Assembly: GCF_000240165.1 (NCBI RefSeq)
Contig: NC_017586.1
Location: 248,001-312,000, forward strand
From: Streptantibioticus cattleyicolor NRRL 8057 = DSM 46488
GTDB taxonomy: Bacteria; Actinomycetota; Actinomycetes; Streptomycetales; Streptomycetaceae
Length of the DNA: 64,000 nucleotides
Reading direction: 5' to 3'
Position 1 is the first letter of the stretch. Each line of letters opens with the position of its first letter. Of the stretch, positions 52,631 to 61,162 are shown piece after piece. The notes under the pieces are model-generated. The model did not search any database. It saw only the letters and a program-made list of their open reading frames with translations, and was not told where the DNA came from. The translations under genes were made by a program, and so were the position numbers.

Positions 52631-52770
52631 GACGTGGTGGCCGGTTCACCCGTTTCAGGATGCCGGGGTTGCCCCCCAGCGGCCCCTGCCCGGTGGGTGG
52701 TTGGGGTGGGTTTTGGTTTGGTTCGGCACCGGGTGGGTTCGCCTATTGCCGGTGCGGGGTCGGGGGCGCG

Positions 52771-53054
52771 CCGGGGTGACTCCTCGCTCCACGTTTCGCT
52801 CCAAGGTTGCGCCCGCCCCGCTGGGTCGCTGCGGGGACACCCCCGGCACACCCCCTTGCGCCGTCGCGCGGGTGCCTCTCTTCGCGGGGGAGGGTGAGTA
52901 AGGAGGTTGGGGTCACCCCGATCTCCTTTCTCACCCACCCCGTGCCGCAGCGCGGAACGATGCAGAACGGGGGCGTGCAGGGGTGTCCCCGCAGCGGACC
53001 CAGCGGGGCGGGGGAAAGCCGACAACGAAACGGGGAGCGAGGAGTCACCCCGGA
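52771..53054. repeat. ~285-nt imperfect palindrome
   Basis: The left arm from 52771 (CCGGGGTGACTCCTCGCTCC...) matches the reverse complement of the right arm ending at 53054 through most of its length, with small indels. The centre is GGGGTCACCCC at 52909-52919, so there is almost no loop. Conserved blocks include GCCCGCCCCGCTGGGT and GCTGCGGGGACACCCC. Transcribed, it would form one long hairpin. Confidence 0.8.
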
Positions 53055-53072
53055 GGGCCCCCGGAAACCCAG

Positions 53073-53174
53073 GCAGACAGTGCGCATCCCGCGCTGGACG
53101 AACACAGCCACGGGTGGGCGGGGGGAAACATCCGTGACGCCAGCCGCGACGAGAGCGGGGACCGGGCGCACCCC
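53073..53174. repeat. Direct repeat, copy 1
   Basis: About 102 nt, starting GCAGACAGTGCGCA and ending GGGCGCACCCC. Copy 2 at 53212-53312 has the same core (CAGCCACGGGTGGGCGGGG, CCGTGACGCCAGCC). The outer inverted repeat copy lies between them. Confidence 0.8.
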
Positions 53175-53183
53175 GGGGAGGTA

Positions 53184-53213
53184 ATGGCTGGCCGCCAGCG
53201 CGAGCGAACCCGC
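53184..53213. repeat. Outer inverted repeat, right copy
   Basis: Reverse complement of 52601-52630 with one mismatch (ATGGCTGGCCGCCAGCGCGA onward). Confidence 0.8.
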
Positions 53214-53312
53214 AGACAGTGCGCACCCCGCGCTATACGCGTACAGCCACGGGTGGGCGGGGGGAAACAATCCGTGACGCCAGCCACGACGAAAGGGAAA
53301 CGGGCGCACCCC
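53212..53312. repeat. Direct repeat, copy 2
   Basis: Second copy of the ~102-nt direct repeat, period about 139 nt, with scattered substitutions relative to 53073-53174. Confidence 0.8.
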
Positions 53313-53725
53313 GAAGATTCCACATGCAACTAGCCATAGCCTCAAAGGAGTTGGCGTCCGGCCAAAAATTCCTCGGGGCAACCCCGGACCCGTCCGGTAG
53401 ACGTCGAACGCCCCCCGCCCGGGAGGGTTTTCGCCGGCTCGGCGGCCGAAGGCACCCGTACCGTACGGAGCGGCCGGCGCCCGGCCGGGCCGCACCGCCG
53501 TGCCGGCCTCCCCGGAGGGGCAGCGCGTACCCGCGGACCCCCACTCCGGCACGGTTCGACATCGAAGAGTTCATCGTCGGATCAGTTCGGGAATATGTCC
53601 GGCGGGTGGGGCGAAACCGCAGGCCCGCCGCCTTCCGGGTGAACAATCACGCCATCGGGGTTACTGTCAGGTGTCGAAGGCCGTCGTTTCCCGAGCGGCG
53701 GCATCGCGATACGAGGAGGCACCTG

Positions 53726-53929
53726 ATGCTTACTCAGGAAACCGTGGAATTCCTCGGCACCACCACCGCGACCGATCAGGAAATGGGTACCGCGATCGCG
53801 TTGATGACCGAAGAGGAATCGGTCATCAGCGACGCGCCCGTGTGCCGGCCCGAGGCGACGGGTGCGCTGCTGCTCGGGCTGCTGATCAGCTGCTCCCCGA
53901 AGGAGCCCAAGGAACGCGACCGACGCTGA
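53726..53929 (+). CDS. 67-residue peptide, candidate RiPP precursor
   Basis: ATG 53726 follows AGGAGG by 5-6 nt, one of the best ribosome sites in the window. The 67-residue product has an acidic leader-like N-terminal half (MLTQETVEFLGTTTATDQEM, then LMTEEESVISDAP). The C-terminal half has two Cys (PVCRPEATGALLLGLLISCSP) around a short hydrophobic stretch and a basic tail ending KERDRR. There is no signal peptide. Size, acidic leader and Cys/Ser/Thr-bearing C-terminus resemble a ribosomally made peptide precursor, but no LanM, YcaO or radical SAM gene is adjacent. It leads an operon of two unknown proteins and a serine hydrolase. Confidence 0.7.
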   Translation: MLTQETVEFLGTTTATDQEMGTAIALMTEEESVISDAPVCRPEATGALLLGLLISCSPKEPKERDRR

Positions 53930-53999
53930 GAAGCCACCCACTCGGTGACCGACCCCCGACCGGTGCCCGGCATCGGTCGCTGACCGAAAGGTCGTACCG

Positions 54000-54707
54000 A
54001 TGTCATTCACTGACACCTCGCTGCACGAGGAGTACGCCGGGGCGGTCGAGTGGGTGGCCGGCCGTGTCCTCGGTGCCGTCACGGGCACCGAGGACACCGG
54101 CCCCACCGGCCCCGGGGCGTGGACGGACACGTACTCCTCCAAGGCTCTGCTCGCCGCGGTCCGGGTCGTCGGCCCGGATCTGGCCGCCGCCGCCGTGCTG
54201 GCGGGTGAGGCCCTGGACCCCGAGACCGCCGAGGTGGCCGCGGCGGCGTTGCGGGTCTTCCCCGGCGGGGACGCCGAGGCCGCCGTCACCCCGGAGCAGG
54301 CGTTGGTGGTGGCCTGGCGGGACTGGGGCACCGCCCGGCTGCTGGGCGACCCCTCGGCCCGGCCGCCGGATCGTTCCCCGTTGCCCGACCCGGCCCGCTG
54401 GCGGCCCTGGTCGGTGCGGCTGGGCCAGCTGTCCTGCCTCGCCCTGCCCGGGCTGCACGGCCCGGTCCACGACGAGGTGGTGCGCGACGCCGAGGCGCTG
54501 TGCCGGGGCGCGGCGCGAGCCATGATGCGGCGTGACACCCGGCTGGCGGCCCGGCTGGCCCGCTGGCTGGCCTGGCTCGAACTGCACGGCCTGACCGTCC
54601 CGTTGGAGGCCGGGCCGATGCTGCGGCAGCTCGCCTTCACCCACGGCGGCAGCGCGCGCACCGCGCTGGACGTCGCCATCGGACAGCGGCTCGCGACCAC
54701 GGAGTGA
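54000..54707 (+). CDS. Helical protein of unknown function in the peptide operon
   Basis: The 235-residue protein is predicted all-helical and Ala/Leu-rich. Visible segments: LHEEYAGAVEWVAGRVLGAV, SSKALLAAVRVVGPDLAAAAVLAGEAL, MMRRDTRLAARLARWLAWLELHG. No family or catalytic motif is recognised. It starts at ATG 54000 with GAAAGG upstream, 70 nt after the peptide gene, and ends 3 nt before the next gene. It could be a peptide-binding or modifying partner (inference). Confidence 0.65.
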   Translation: MSFTDTSLHEEYAGAVEWVAGRVLGAVTGTEDTGPTGPGAWTDTYSSKALLAAVRVVGPDLAAAAVLAGEALDPETAEVAAAALRVFPGGDAEAAVTPEQALVVAWRDWGTARLLGDPSARPPDRSPLPDPARWRPWSVRLGQLSCLALPGLHGPVHDEVVRDAEALCRGAARAMMRRDTRLAARLARWLAWLELHGLTVPLEAGPMLRQLAFTHGGSARTALDVAIGQRLATTE

Positions 54708-54710
54708 ACC

Positions 54711-55637
54711 ATGATCGAACCGCAGGTTCCGCGCCTGGCGCACCAGGTGGCCACCCGTGCCCTGACCTGGCTGCACGCCAACCGTGAACTGGGCGCGCTG
54801 CCCCCCGACGTCACCATCGACCTGGCCGACCCCGACAACGCCTACAAGCCGCTCGGCGAGACCGCGCTGGCCGCCTCGCTGGTGCTGCGGGAGAACGTGG
54901 CGGGACCGCGGCAGACCCAACTCGCCGCCGAGCTACTGGAGTTCTGCTGGCAGCAGCTGCGCGGAGGCGATCTGCTGTACGAGCGTCAGCTGCGTCACTC
55001 GCTGCTCACCGACCCGCTGGAGACGTACGCGCACTTCGCGCGGGCCGGTTACCGGCACGCGCCGATGGAGGAGTTGCTGGCCGGGCTGACCCGGTTGCGG
55101 GCGGCGCGGGCGGTGGAGTGCGTGCCCAACCGCAAGCTCGCGGTGGCCAACGCGCGGCGGGTGGTGGGCCTGGAGGAGGACACCGACTGGGACGCGCTGA
55201 CCGACGCCACCTGGCTGGGGGCGACCCCGGAGCCGTGGGCGGTGGACTGGATGACCGGCTACGACGTGACCCACACGGTCTTCCACCTGACCGACTGGGG
55301 GGCGCGCCCGGAGGGGCTGCCGCAGCGGTTGCGCGGTTATGTGCGCACCTGGCTGCCGGTGTGGGTGGACGTCTGGCAGGAGGTCTGCCAGTGGGACCTG
55401 ATGGCCGAGCTGCTGATCGTGGACAGCGCGTGCGGTGAGCCGGTGTGCGGCATCGGCCCGTGGGAGCAGCTGGCGCGGGTGCAGCACGAGGACGGGCTGA
55501 CCCCCAGGGACGCCGATCCGGTCGAGGAGGACCCGGAGATCCGGTACAAGGACCACCAGCACCCGGCCGTGGTGGCGGTGATCGCCGGGACCGTCGCCCT
55601 GTCGCGTTCCCTGGACACCGGGGTGCGGACGGGGTGA
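54711..55637 (+). CDS. DUF6895-like helical protein
   Basis: The 308-residue protein is helical with an alpha/alpha-barrel look. Blocks: LAHQVATRALTWLHANREL, LGETALAASLVLREN, LLYERQLRHSLLTDPLETYAHFARAGY and TGYDVTHTVFHLTDWGARPEGLP, where YDVTHTVFHLTDWG resembles the signature I associate with DUF6895. A conserved His/Asp set there could bind metal or substrate, but activity is unknown. ATG 54711 has GGAGTG upstream; its stop overlaps the serine hydrolase start by 4 nt (GTGA). Confidence 0.65.
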   Translation: MIEPQVPRLAHQVATRALTWLHANRELGALPPDVTIDLADPDNAYKPLGETALAASLVLRENVAGPRQTQLAAELLEFCWQQLRGGDLLYERQLRHSLLTDPLETYAHFARAGYRHAPMEELLAGLTRLRAARAVECVPNRKLAVANARRVVGLEEDTDWDALTDATWLGATPEPWAVDWMTGYDVTHTVFHLTDWGARPEGLPQRLRGYVRTWLPVWVDVWQEVCQWDLMAELLIVDSACGEPVCGIGPWEQLARVQHEDGLTPRDADPVEEDPEIRYKDHQHPAVVAVIAGTVALSRSLDTGVRTG

Positions 55638-56701
55638 CCGCGGGGACCGGGCGCGCGGTGGTTCCGGGCGTGGCCGGCGATCCGGTGGCGGGCGGCCTCG
55701 TGGCGCTGTCCGCCACCGTTCCGCCCGAGGCGGCCGTGGTGCTGGCGACCGTGCGGGCGGGCGCGACGCGGGTGGACTGCAAGGGGCGTACCGGCTACGG
55801 CGGCGGGGCACCGGTGGACGCGGAGACGCCGTTCGAGATCGGGTCGCTGACGAAGACGTTCACCGCGCTGCTCCTGGCCGAGCTGGCGCAGCGCGGGGTG
55901 GTCCATCCGCACGAGCCGGTCGACGCCTTCCTGCCGCCGGGTTGCCGTCCCCGGGTGGCCGGGGGCGCCCCGATCACGTTGCTGCATCTGGCCACCCACA
56001 CCTCGGGGTTGCCGGGGCTGCCGCCGGGGCTGGTGCGGGAGGCGCTGCCGGTGTGGTTCAGCAATCCGTACGCCCGTTTCGAGGACGCGGATCTGCTGCG
56101 GGCGGCGGGCCGGACCCGGGTGCGGGAGGTGCCGGGCAGCCGGGTGCGGTATTCCAACTTCGGGGTGGCGCTGCTCGGCCGGCTGCTGTCCGGCCGTGTC
56201 GGCACGCGGTACGCGGAGCTGGTGGCCGGGCAGGTGTGCGTCCCGCTGGGGCTGACCGGGACGGGGTGCGCGGCGGCGCCGCGGGGCGCGGTGGGCCACC
56301 GGTACGGAAGGGCGTTGCCGCCGTGGCGGATGCCGGGGTTGCCGGGGGCCGGGGCGTTGCGTTCCACCGGGCGGGACCTTGCCCGTTATCTGGCGGCCCA
56401 TCTGTCGGCGGCGGGCGGCGCGGGGCCGCGCGGCCCGCTGGCCGGGGCGCTGCGGGACGTGGCGCGGCCCCGGCTGGTGCGCGGGCCGGGCGGCGACCGG
56501 CTGGCGCTGGTGTGGAACGTGCGGGAGACCCGGGCCGGGACGTTGTGTTTCCACTCCGGGGCCACCCGTGGTTTCACCGCCTTCATCGGGTTCGCCCCGG
56601 AGCGCGGGGTGGCGGTGGCGGCGCTGACCAACACCGCGCCGCGGTACGACGGAGGCTTCGTGCAGTGCGCGTACGGGCTGCTCGGTTCGCTCGCCGGGTG
56701 A
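55634..56701 (+). CDS. Cytoplasmic S12-type serine hydrolase in the peptide operon
   Basis: The 355-residue protein has the class C beta-lactamase/DD-peptidase motifs: GSLTKTF (SxxK), YSNFG (YxN) and HSGAT (HxG). Other landmarks are LLHLATHTSGLPGLP and GFTAFIGFAPERGVAVAALTN. There is no signal peptide or transmembrane segment, so it should stay in the cytoplasm, unlike cell-wall DD-peptidases. GTG 55634 overlaps the upstream gene. Cytoplasmic S12 enzymes hydrolyse or transfer esters, amides or D-peptides; processing of the 67-residue peptide is a testable idea. Confidence 0.9.
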   Translation: MTAGTGRAVVPGVAGDPVAGGLVALSATVPPEAAVVLATVRAGATRVDCKGRTGYGGGAPVDAETPFEIGSLTKTFTALLLAELAQRGVVHPHEPVDAFLPPGCRPRVAGGAPITLLHLATHTSGLPGLPPGLVREALPVWFSNPYARFEDADLLRAAGRTRVREVPGSRVRYSNFGVALLGRLLSGRVGTRYAELVAGQVCVPLGLTGTGCAAAPRGAVGHRYGRALPPWRMPGLPGAGALRSTGRDLARYLAAHLSAAGGAGPRGPLAGALRDVARPRLVRGPGGDRLALVWNVRETRAGTLCFHSGATRGFTAFIGFAPERGVAVAALTNTAPRYDGGFVQCAYGLLGSLAG

Positions 56702-56797
56702 GCCCTCGCGGGCCGGGGGCGCACGCGGGCGCATGAACCCGGGCGCCCGGGGCACGCGTACGGCTGTCCAGCCCGCGCAGCGTGCGAGGAGGTTTCC

Positions 56798-57241
56798 GTG
56801 AGTTCTCACGAGGTGGCCGTGCACACCACCGACACGACCCCGCTCTCCGTCCAGGTGACCGTGGCGGACGGGGAGCGGGCGGTGGTGCGGCTCGGCGGGT
56901 CCTTGGACGCGGAGTCGGCGGCGGCGCTCCATCTGCATCTGGCCAACCAGTTGCGCCACGGCCACCGGCATCTGGTGGTCGATCTGTCCGGGGTGCCGTT
57001 CATGGACTCCTCGGGGCTCAACGTCATCCTGCGGGCGATGCAGGAGGTGCGCCGGATGGACGGCGGGCTGTGCCTTGCCGCCGCCTCGGAGCAGGTGCGC
57101 CGGGTTCTGGACCTGACCGGGGTGTCGTTGCTGGCGCCGGCGCACGACACCGTGGAGGAGGCGCTGGCCGACGACTTCGACCCGCTGGCGCAGTCGCTGC
57201 TGGCGGAGTCGGCGCTGCGCGGCCCGGACACGTCCTCCTGA
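56798..57241 (+). CDS. STAS-domain anti-sigma factor antagonist
   Basis: The 147-residue protein has an STAS domain (about 15-115): VRLGGSLDAESAAALHLHLANQL, LVVDLSGVPFMDSSGLNVILRAM with the phosphorylatable Ser in DSSGL. It would sequester an anti-sigma factor when unphosphorylated, and SpoIIE-type phosphatases such as those at 25695 and 49408 act on such proteins. The start is GTG 56798 with GGAGG 5 nt upstream. The C-terminal ~30 residues are an acidic tail. Confidence 0.9.
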   Translation: MSSHEVAVHTTDTTPLSVQVTVADGERAVVRLGGSLDAESAAALHLHLANQLRHGHRHLVVDLSGVPFMDSSGLNVILRAMQEVRRMDGGLCLAAASEQVRRVLDLTGVSLLAPAHDTVEEALADDFDPLAQSLLAESALRGPDTSS

Positions 57242-57293
57242 CCGGTCCGCCCGGCGCGGGCCGGGGCGCGGGACAATGGTTGCGGGTGAGGCC

Positions 57294-58085
57294 ATGTCCG
57301 GCTGGACACGGGGTGCGGTGGCGGCGGCGCTGGCGGTGCTGGCGGCGGTCGTCGTGGTGGCGGTCGTGGTGCGTTCGGTGGCACCGGGGCCGGCGGCCGG
57401 GGTACGGGTGCGGGCGCGCGCGGTGCCCGCGGTGTCGGCGCCGGAGCCGGGGGTGCGTCCGCTGCGCCGGGTGGGCCGGACCGACTGCCGGGTGGCCCGG
57501 TGTGTCGCGCTCACCTTCGACGACGGCCCCTCGGCGTTGACCGGGGCGTTCCTGGACGAGTTGGAGGCGGAACGCGCCACGGCAACGTTCTTCCTGATCG
57601 GCGGGCACGTGGCGGAGCGCCCCGGGGTGGTGCGGCGGGAGTTCCGGCATGGTTTCGCCATCGGTGACCACACCGCGCACCATCCGGATCTGACCCGGCT
57701 GCCGCCTGCCCGGGTGCGGGCCGAGGTGGCGCTGGGGGCACGGCAGATCGCGCGGGTCACCGGGGTGCGTCCGAGGATGCTGCGGCCTCCGTTCGGCCGC
57801 CAGGACGCCACGGTGCGGGCGGCGGCGCGGATGCCGGTGATCGAGTACGACGTCACCTCGCTGGACTGGCGGCGGCACGGTGCGGCGGCGATCGAGCGGC
57901 GGGTGCTGGCCCGGGTGCGGCCGGGTTCGATCGTGCTACTGCACGACCGTTACCGCGGCACGCTGATCGCCGTGCCGCGGATCGTGGCGGCGTTGCGGGC
58001 GCGGGGTTACACCCTGGTGACCGTGCCGCAGTTGCTGGCGACGACCGGGATGCGGGCCGGGGCGGTGTACTTCCGGGGGCCGTGA
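57294..58085 (+). CDS. Polysaccharide deacetylase
   Basis: The 263-residue protein has an N-terminal transmembrane/signal anchor (about 8-35) and a full NodB domain: LTFDDGPS (catalytic Asp pair), GDHTAHHPDL (zinc His pair), RMLRPPFGRQD and GSIVLLHDRY. All catalytic motifs are present, unlike the copy at 17702. Start ATG 57294. Confidence 0.93.
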   Translation: MSGWTRGAVAAALAVLAAVVVVAVVVRSVAPGPAAGVRVRARAVPAVSAPEPGVRPLRRVGRTDCRVARCVALTFDDGPSALTGAFLDELEAERATATFFLIGGHVAERPGVVRREFRHGFAIGDHTAHHPDLTRLPPARVRAEVALGARQIARVTGVRPRMLRPPFGRQDATVRAAARMPVIEYDVTSLDWRRHGAAAIERRVLARVRPGSIVLLHDRYRGTLIAVPRIVAALRARGYTLVTVPQLLATTGMRAGAVYFRGP

Positions 58086-58156
58086 GGGGCGGTGATCGAC
58101 TTGCCGGTCGCGGGTGGTCGGGTGTGGCCTGGAGGGAGGGCAGGAAGGAGCTCGCG

Positions 58157-58564
58157 ATGACGCACACACTCCCCCGTCCCGCCAGGGAACGCGCAGCGCG
58201 CGGGGCGGCGCGCCCGCCGGTGAGGACCGGTTCGTGGCTGTGGCCGCTGGTGCTGGCCGTCTTCATCGGCGGCTACGCGCTCTTCCTTTACCACAACCAC
58301 GGCCACTCCCCCGAGGACTCGGGGCTGCGCGGCGCGGTGACGGCGATCGTGTTCGGCGTGTTGTGTTATCTGGCCGGCCGCTGGCACCACGGGCGCCGGG
58401 CGGAGCTGACCGCCGGGGTGTACGGCGCGGTCTTCGGCATCGGGCTGGGGTTCTTGCTGTTCCTGAGCGGGGAGACGTTGCTGCGGTCGTCGTTGGTGGG
58501 GTTCGCGCTGGGCGCGTCGATGGGGCTGTCGACGTACTACTTCGCGCACATGCGCGGCCGTTGA
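58157..58564 (+). CDS. Four-helix membrane protein of unknown function
   Basis: The 135-residue protein has four hydrophobic segments (LWPLVLAVFIGGYALFLYH, AVTAIVFGVLCYLAGRW, AGVYGAVFGIGLGFLLFLSG, SLVGFALGASMGLSTYYFAH) and a basic N-terminus. ATG 58157 has AAGGAG 7 nt upstream. No family is recognised. It converges with the glycosylase gene. Confidence 0.75.
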   Translation: MTHTLPRPARERAARGAARPPVRTGSWLWPLVLAVFIGGYALFLYHNHGHSPEDSGLRGAVTAIVFGVLCYLAGRWHHGRRAELTAGVYGAVFGIGLGFLLFLSGETLLRSSLVGFALGASMGLSTYYFAHMRGR

Positions 58565-58576
58565 CGCCCCGCGGGG

Positions 58577-59443
58577 TCACTTCAGCAGCCGGGAGAGCCT
58601 GCGGTCGGCGAGGGGCCGGCCGCCGGTCTGGCAGGTGGGGCAGTACTGGAGCGAGGAATCGGCGAAGGAGACCTCGCGGATGGTGTCGCCGCACGCCGGA
58701 CAGGGCTGCCCGGTGCGGCCGTGCACCCGCATGGTGCGTTTCTTCTCGGCCTTGAGGTCACCGGCGACCAGTCCCCGGGAGCGTTCGACGGCCTCGGTCA
58801 GCGTCCCGGTGACCGCCTGGTGGAGGCGGGCGGTCTCCTCGCCGGTGAGGTCGGCGGCGAGTTTGTACGGGGAGAGGCGGGCGGCGTGCAGCACTTCGTC
58901 GGAGTAGGCGTTGCCGATGCCGGCGATCACGCTCTGGTCGCGCAACACGCCCTTGATCCGGCGGCGTTCGCCCCGCAGCAGCCCGGTGAGGGCGTCGAGG
59001 GTGAAGGCGGGGTCGAACGGGTCGACGCCGAGCGAGGCGATGCCGGGGACCTCGCGGGGGTCGGTGACGCAGTGGACCGCGAGGCGCCTTTGGGTTCCGG
59101 CTTCGGTGAGGTCGAGCCCGCAGCCGGGCGGGTCGGCCAGCAGCAGGCGCAGCGCCAGCGGTCCCTTGCCCATCTTCGGCGGTGTGGTGGGCAGCCCCTC
59201 GCGCCACCGGACCCATCCGGCGCGGGCGAGGTGGACGACGAGGTGGAGGTCGCCCGCGGTGATGTCGAGGAACTTGCCGTGCCGCCGCACCGGGCCGAGG
59301 ATGCGTCCGTGCAGCGCGGTCAGCGGCGGGTCGTACGTCTTGAGCGCGCTGACCGCGACCGGGTAGATCCGGGACACGGTGTGCCCGTCGAGCTTGCCGG
59401 TGAGGAATCCGGCGAGGGCTTCGATCTCCGGGAGTTCCGGCAT
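58577..59443 (-). CDS. Fpg/Nei-family DNA glycosylase
   Basis: The 288-residue protein starts MPELPEIEALAGFL: Pro1 after Met removal is the nucleophile and Glu the catalytic acid of Fpg/Nei enzymes. It has the helix-two-turn-helix segment (IKGVLRDQSVIAGIGNAYSDEVL) and a C-terminal zinc finger (CPACG...CPTCQ). Lys in the MGKGPLAL region and the finger suit an AP lyase that excises oxidised bases. Length is normal. Confidence 0.95.
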   Translation of the reverse strand: MPELPEIEALAGFLTGKLDGHTVSRIYPVAVSALKTYDPPLTALHGRILGPVRRHGKFLDITAGDLHLVVHLARAGWVRWREGLPTTPPKMGKGPLALRLLLADPPGCGLDLTEAGTQRRLAVHCVTDPREVPGIASLGVDPFDPAFTLDALTGLLRGERRRIKGVLRDQSVIAGIGNAYSDEVLHAARLSPYKLAADLTGEETARLHQAVTGTLTEAVERSRGLVAGDLKAEKKRTMRVHGRTGQPCPACGDTIREVSFADSSLQYCPTCQTGGRPLADRRLSRLLK

Positions 59444-59482
59444 GGTTCCAGTGTGCCGTACCCGCCGGGTGGGGCGCGCCGG

Positions 59483-61018
59483 TCACCGGTCGCGGCGGGC
59501 CGCGGTGCGCACGCCGAGGGTCTCCTGGCGGAAGAAGGCGGGCCGGGCCAGGCGGCATCCGGCCATCAGCACCACGCCGAGCAGCAGGGATCCGATCCCG
59601 GTGACGAGGACGCCGCCGACGTCCCAGTGCGGCCACCACGGCAGCCGCCAGGTCGTGGTGCCGTATCCGGGGGCGGCGTAGACGACGCAGGCGTCGGCGA
59701 AGAAGTACGTCAGCAGCACGGCGCCGGTGCCGGGGAGCACGCCCTTGAGCCACAGGTCGCGCGGGCTTCGGGTGAGCACCGTGCGGTGGTAGCGCACGCA
59801 GGCGAAGCCGGTGAGGGCGTAGGTGAAGGCGATCACCAGGCCGATGGAGGAGATGGTGTCGGCGAGCACGTTGGCACTGGCCTTGGTCAGGGCGACGTAG
59901 AAGGCCACGGAGGCCACGCCCATGCAGACGGTGGACCATGTGGGGGTGGCGAAGCGGGGGTGGACACGGGCGAAGCGCGCGGGCAGGGCGCGGTGGGCGG
60001 CCATGGACAGCGTGGTGCGGGCGGTCGGCAGGATGGTGGTCAGGGTCGAGGCGGCGGCCGAGGTGAGCACCATCAGGATGAGCAGTTTGTCGAGGACGCG
60101 GCCGGCCCGTCCGGTGCCGAAGACCTCGTGGCCGAGGTTGGACAGGACGTCGGCGGAGTTGGCGGGGTCGGCCAGGCCGATGCCGTGGGTGCCGGTGCCG
60201 GCGAAGGACTGGGCGGCGGTGGTGACGGTGGCGTAGACGGCCAGGAGGAGCACGGTGGCGGTGACCGCGGCCCGGCCGGGGACGCGACCGCTGTCGGTGG
60301 TCTCCTCGTTGACCGACAGGCAGGTGTCCCATCCCCAGTAGATGAAGACCGAGATCAGCACGCCCTTGGTGAAGGCGCTCACCGAGCCGGTGCGGGTGGG
60401 GTCGAACCACGTCCAGCTCACCGGGGCGGAGCCGGGCGGCGCGCTGCCGCCGTACACCCGGGCGAGCGCGGCGCCGCCGAGCACCAGCAGGATGGCGACC
60501 TCCACGGTGAGCAGCACGGCTTGCAGCCGGGCGGAGACCTCGACGCCGACGTAGCACACCACCGTCATCACCACGATCCACACCACTCCGGCCGCCGTGA
60601 CCCAGGTGGTGTCGGCGGCCAGGCGGCGGGCGCCGACGAGCCGGAAGCCGTAGGCGCCGGCGATCTGCGCGAGGTTGGCCATGACGATGACGTCGGCGGC
60701 GATGATCCCCCAGCCGCCGAGCCAGCCGGTGCGCGGCCCGAAGGCGCGGGTGGCCCAGGTGAAGGTGGTGCCGCAGTCGGGTTCGGCGGCGTTGAGTTCC
60801 TTGTAGCCGTAGGCGATCAGGAACATGGGGACGAAGCCGAGCACCATCACCACCGGGGTGCGGTCGCCGACGGCGGCGGCCACGGTGCCGAGGGTGGCGG
60901 CCAGGCTGTAGGCGGGGGCGGCCGAGGCGAGGCCGATGGCGGTGCTGGCCAGCGGTCCGATGGCACCGGCCCGCAGCCCCTTGTCCGGTGCCGTGGTCGG
61001 GGCGGCGGGGTGGTCCAT
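59483..61018 (-). CDS. APC-superfamily amino acid permease
   Basis: The 511-residue protein has about 12 transmembrane helices. The first contains IGLASAAPAYSLAATLG, the unwound Gly-Ser/Ala-rich substrate site of APC transporters, and later VNEETTDSGRVPGRAAV follows helix 6 as usual in this subfamily. The substrate cannot be predicted. Start ATG 61018. It lies 39 nt upstream of the glycosylase gene in the same direction. Confidence 0.9.
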   Translation of the reverse strand: MDHPAAPTTAPDKGLRAGAIGPLASTAIGLASAAPAYSLAATLGTVAAAVGDRTPVVMVLGFVPMFLIAYGYKELNAAEPDCGTTFTWATRAFGPRTGWLGGWGIIAADVIVMANLAQIAGAYGFRLVGARRLAADTTWVTAAGVVWIVVMTVVCYVGVEVSARLQAVLLTVEVAILLVLGGAALARVYGGSAPPGSAPVSWTWFDPTRTGSVSAFTKGVLISVFIYWGWDTCLSVNEETTDSGRVPGRAAVTATVLLLAVYATVTTAAQSFAGTGTHGIGLADPANSADVLSNLGHEVFGTGRAGRVLDKLLILMVLTSAAASTLTTILPTARTTLSMAAHRALPARFARVHPRFATPTWSTVCMGVASVAFYVALTKASANVLADTISSIGLVIAFTYALTGFACVRYHRTVLTRSPRDLWLKGVLPGTGAVLLTYFFADACVVYAAPGYGTTTWRLPWWPHWDVGGVLVTGIGSLLLGVVLMAGCRLARPAFFRQETLGVRTAARRDR

Positions 61019-61162
61019 GTCGGTTGACGGTACGTCAGCGGGCGTGGTGTTTCCGCGGGTCCCGGGCGGTGTCCCCCCGATCGGCGCAGCATCGCTGGTG
61101 TGACTGACCGTCAGGTGTGAGGCTGGCCGTCAAGGATCCGTCCGGCGGTGAGGAGATGTCCG

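Larger units (their letters stand above)
52589..53725. other. 1.1-kb non-coding region with nested repeats
   Basis: This is the longest stretch without a supported gene. It contains a pair of long-range inverted repeats, a ~285-nt palindrome and two direct repeats (listed separately). Long frames on both strands are low-complexity and lack RBS or family character. The 3' part (53340-53725) leads to the peptide gene and probably holds its promoter. Confidence 0.6.

Noticed and set aside
52743-53552. 269-residue minus-strand frame over the repeat region
   Set aside because: It runs through the palindrome and direct repeats; composition follows the repeats and no RBS or domain is present.
58721-61027. 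768-residue plus-strand frame
   Set aside because: Antisense to the glycosylase and permease genes; Gly/Asp-rich shadow.
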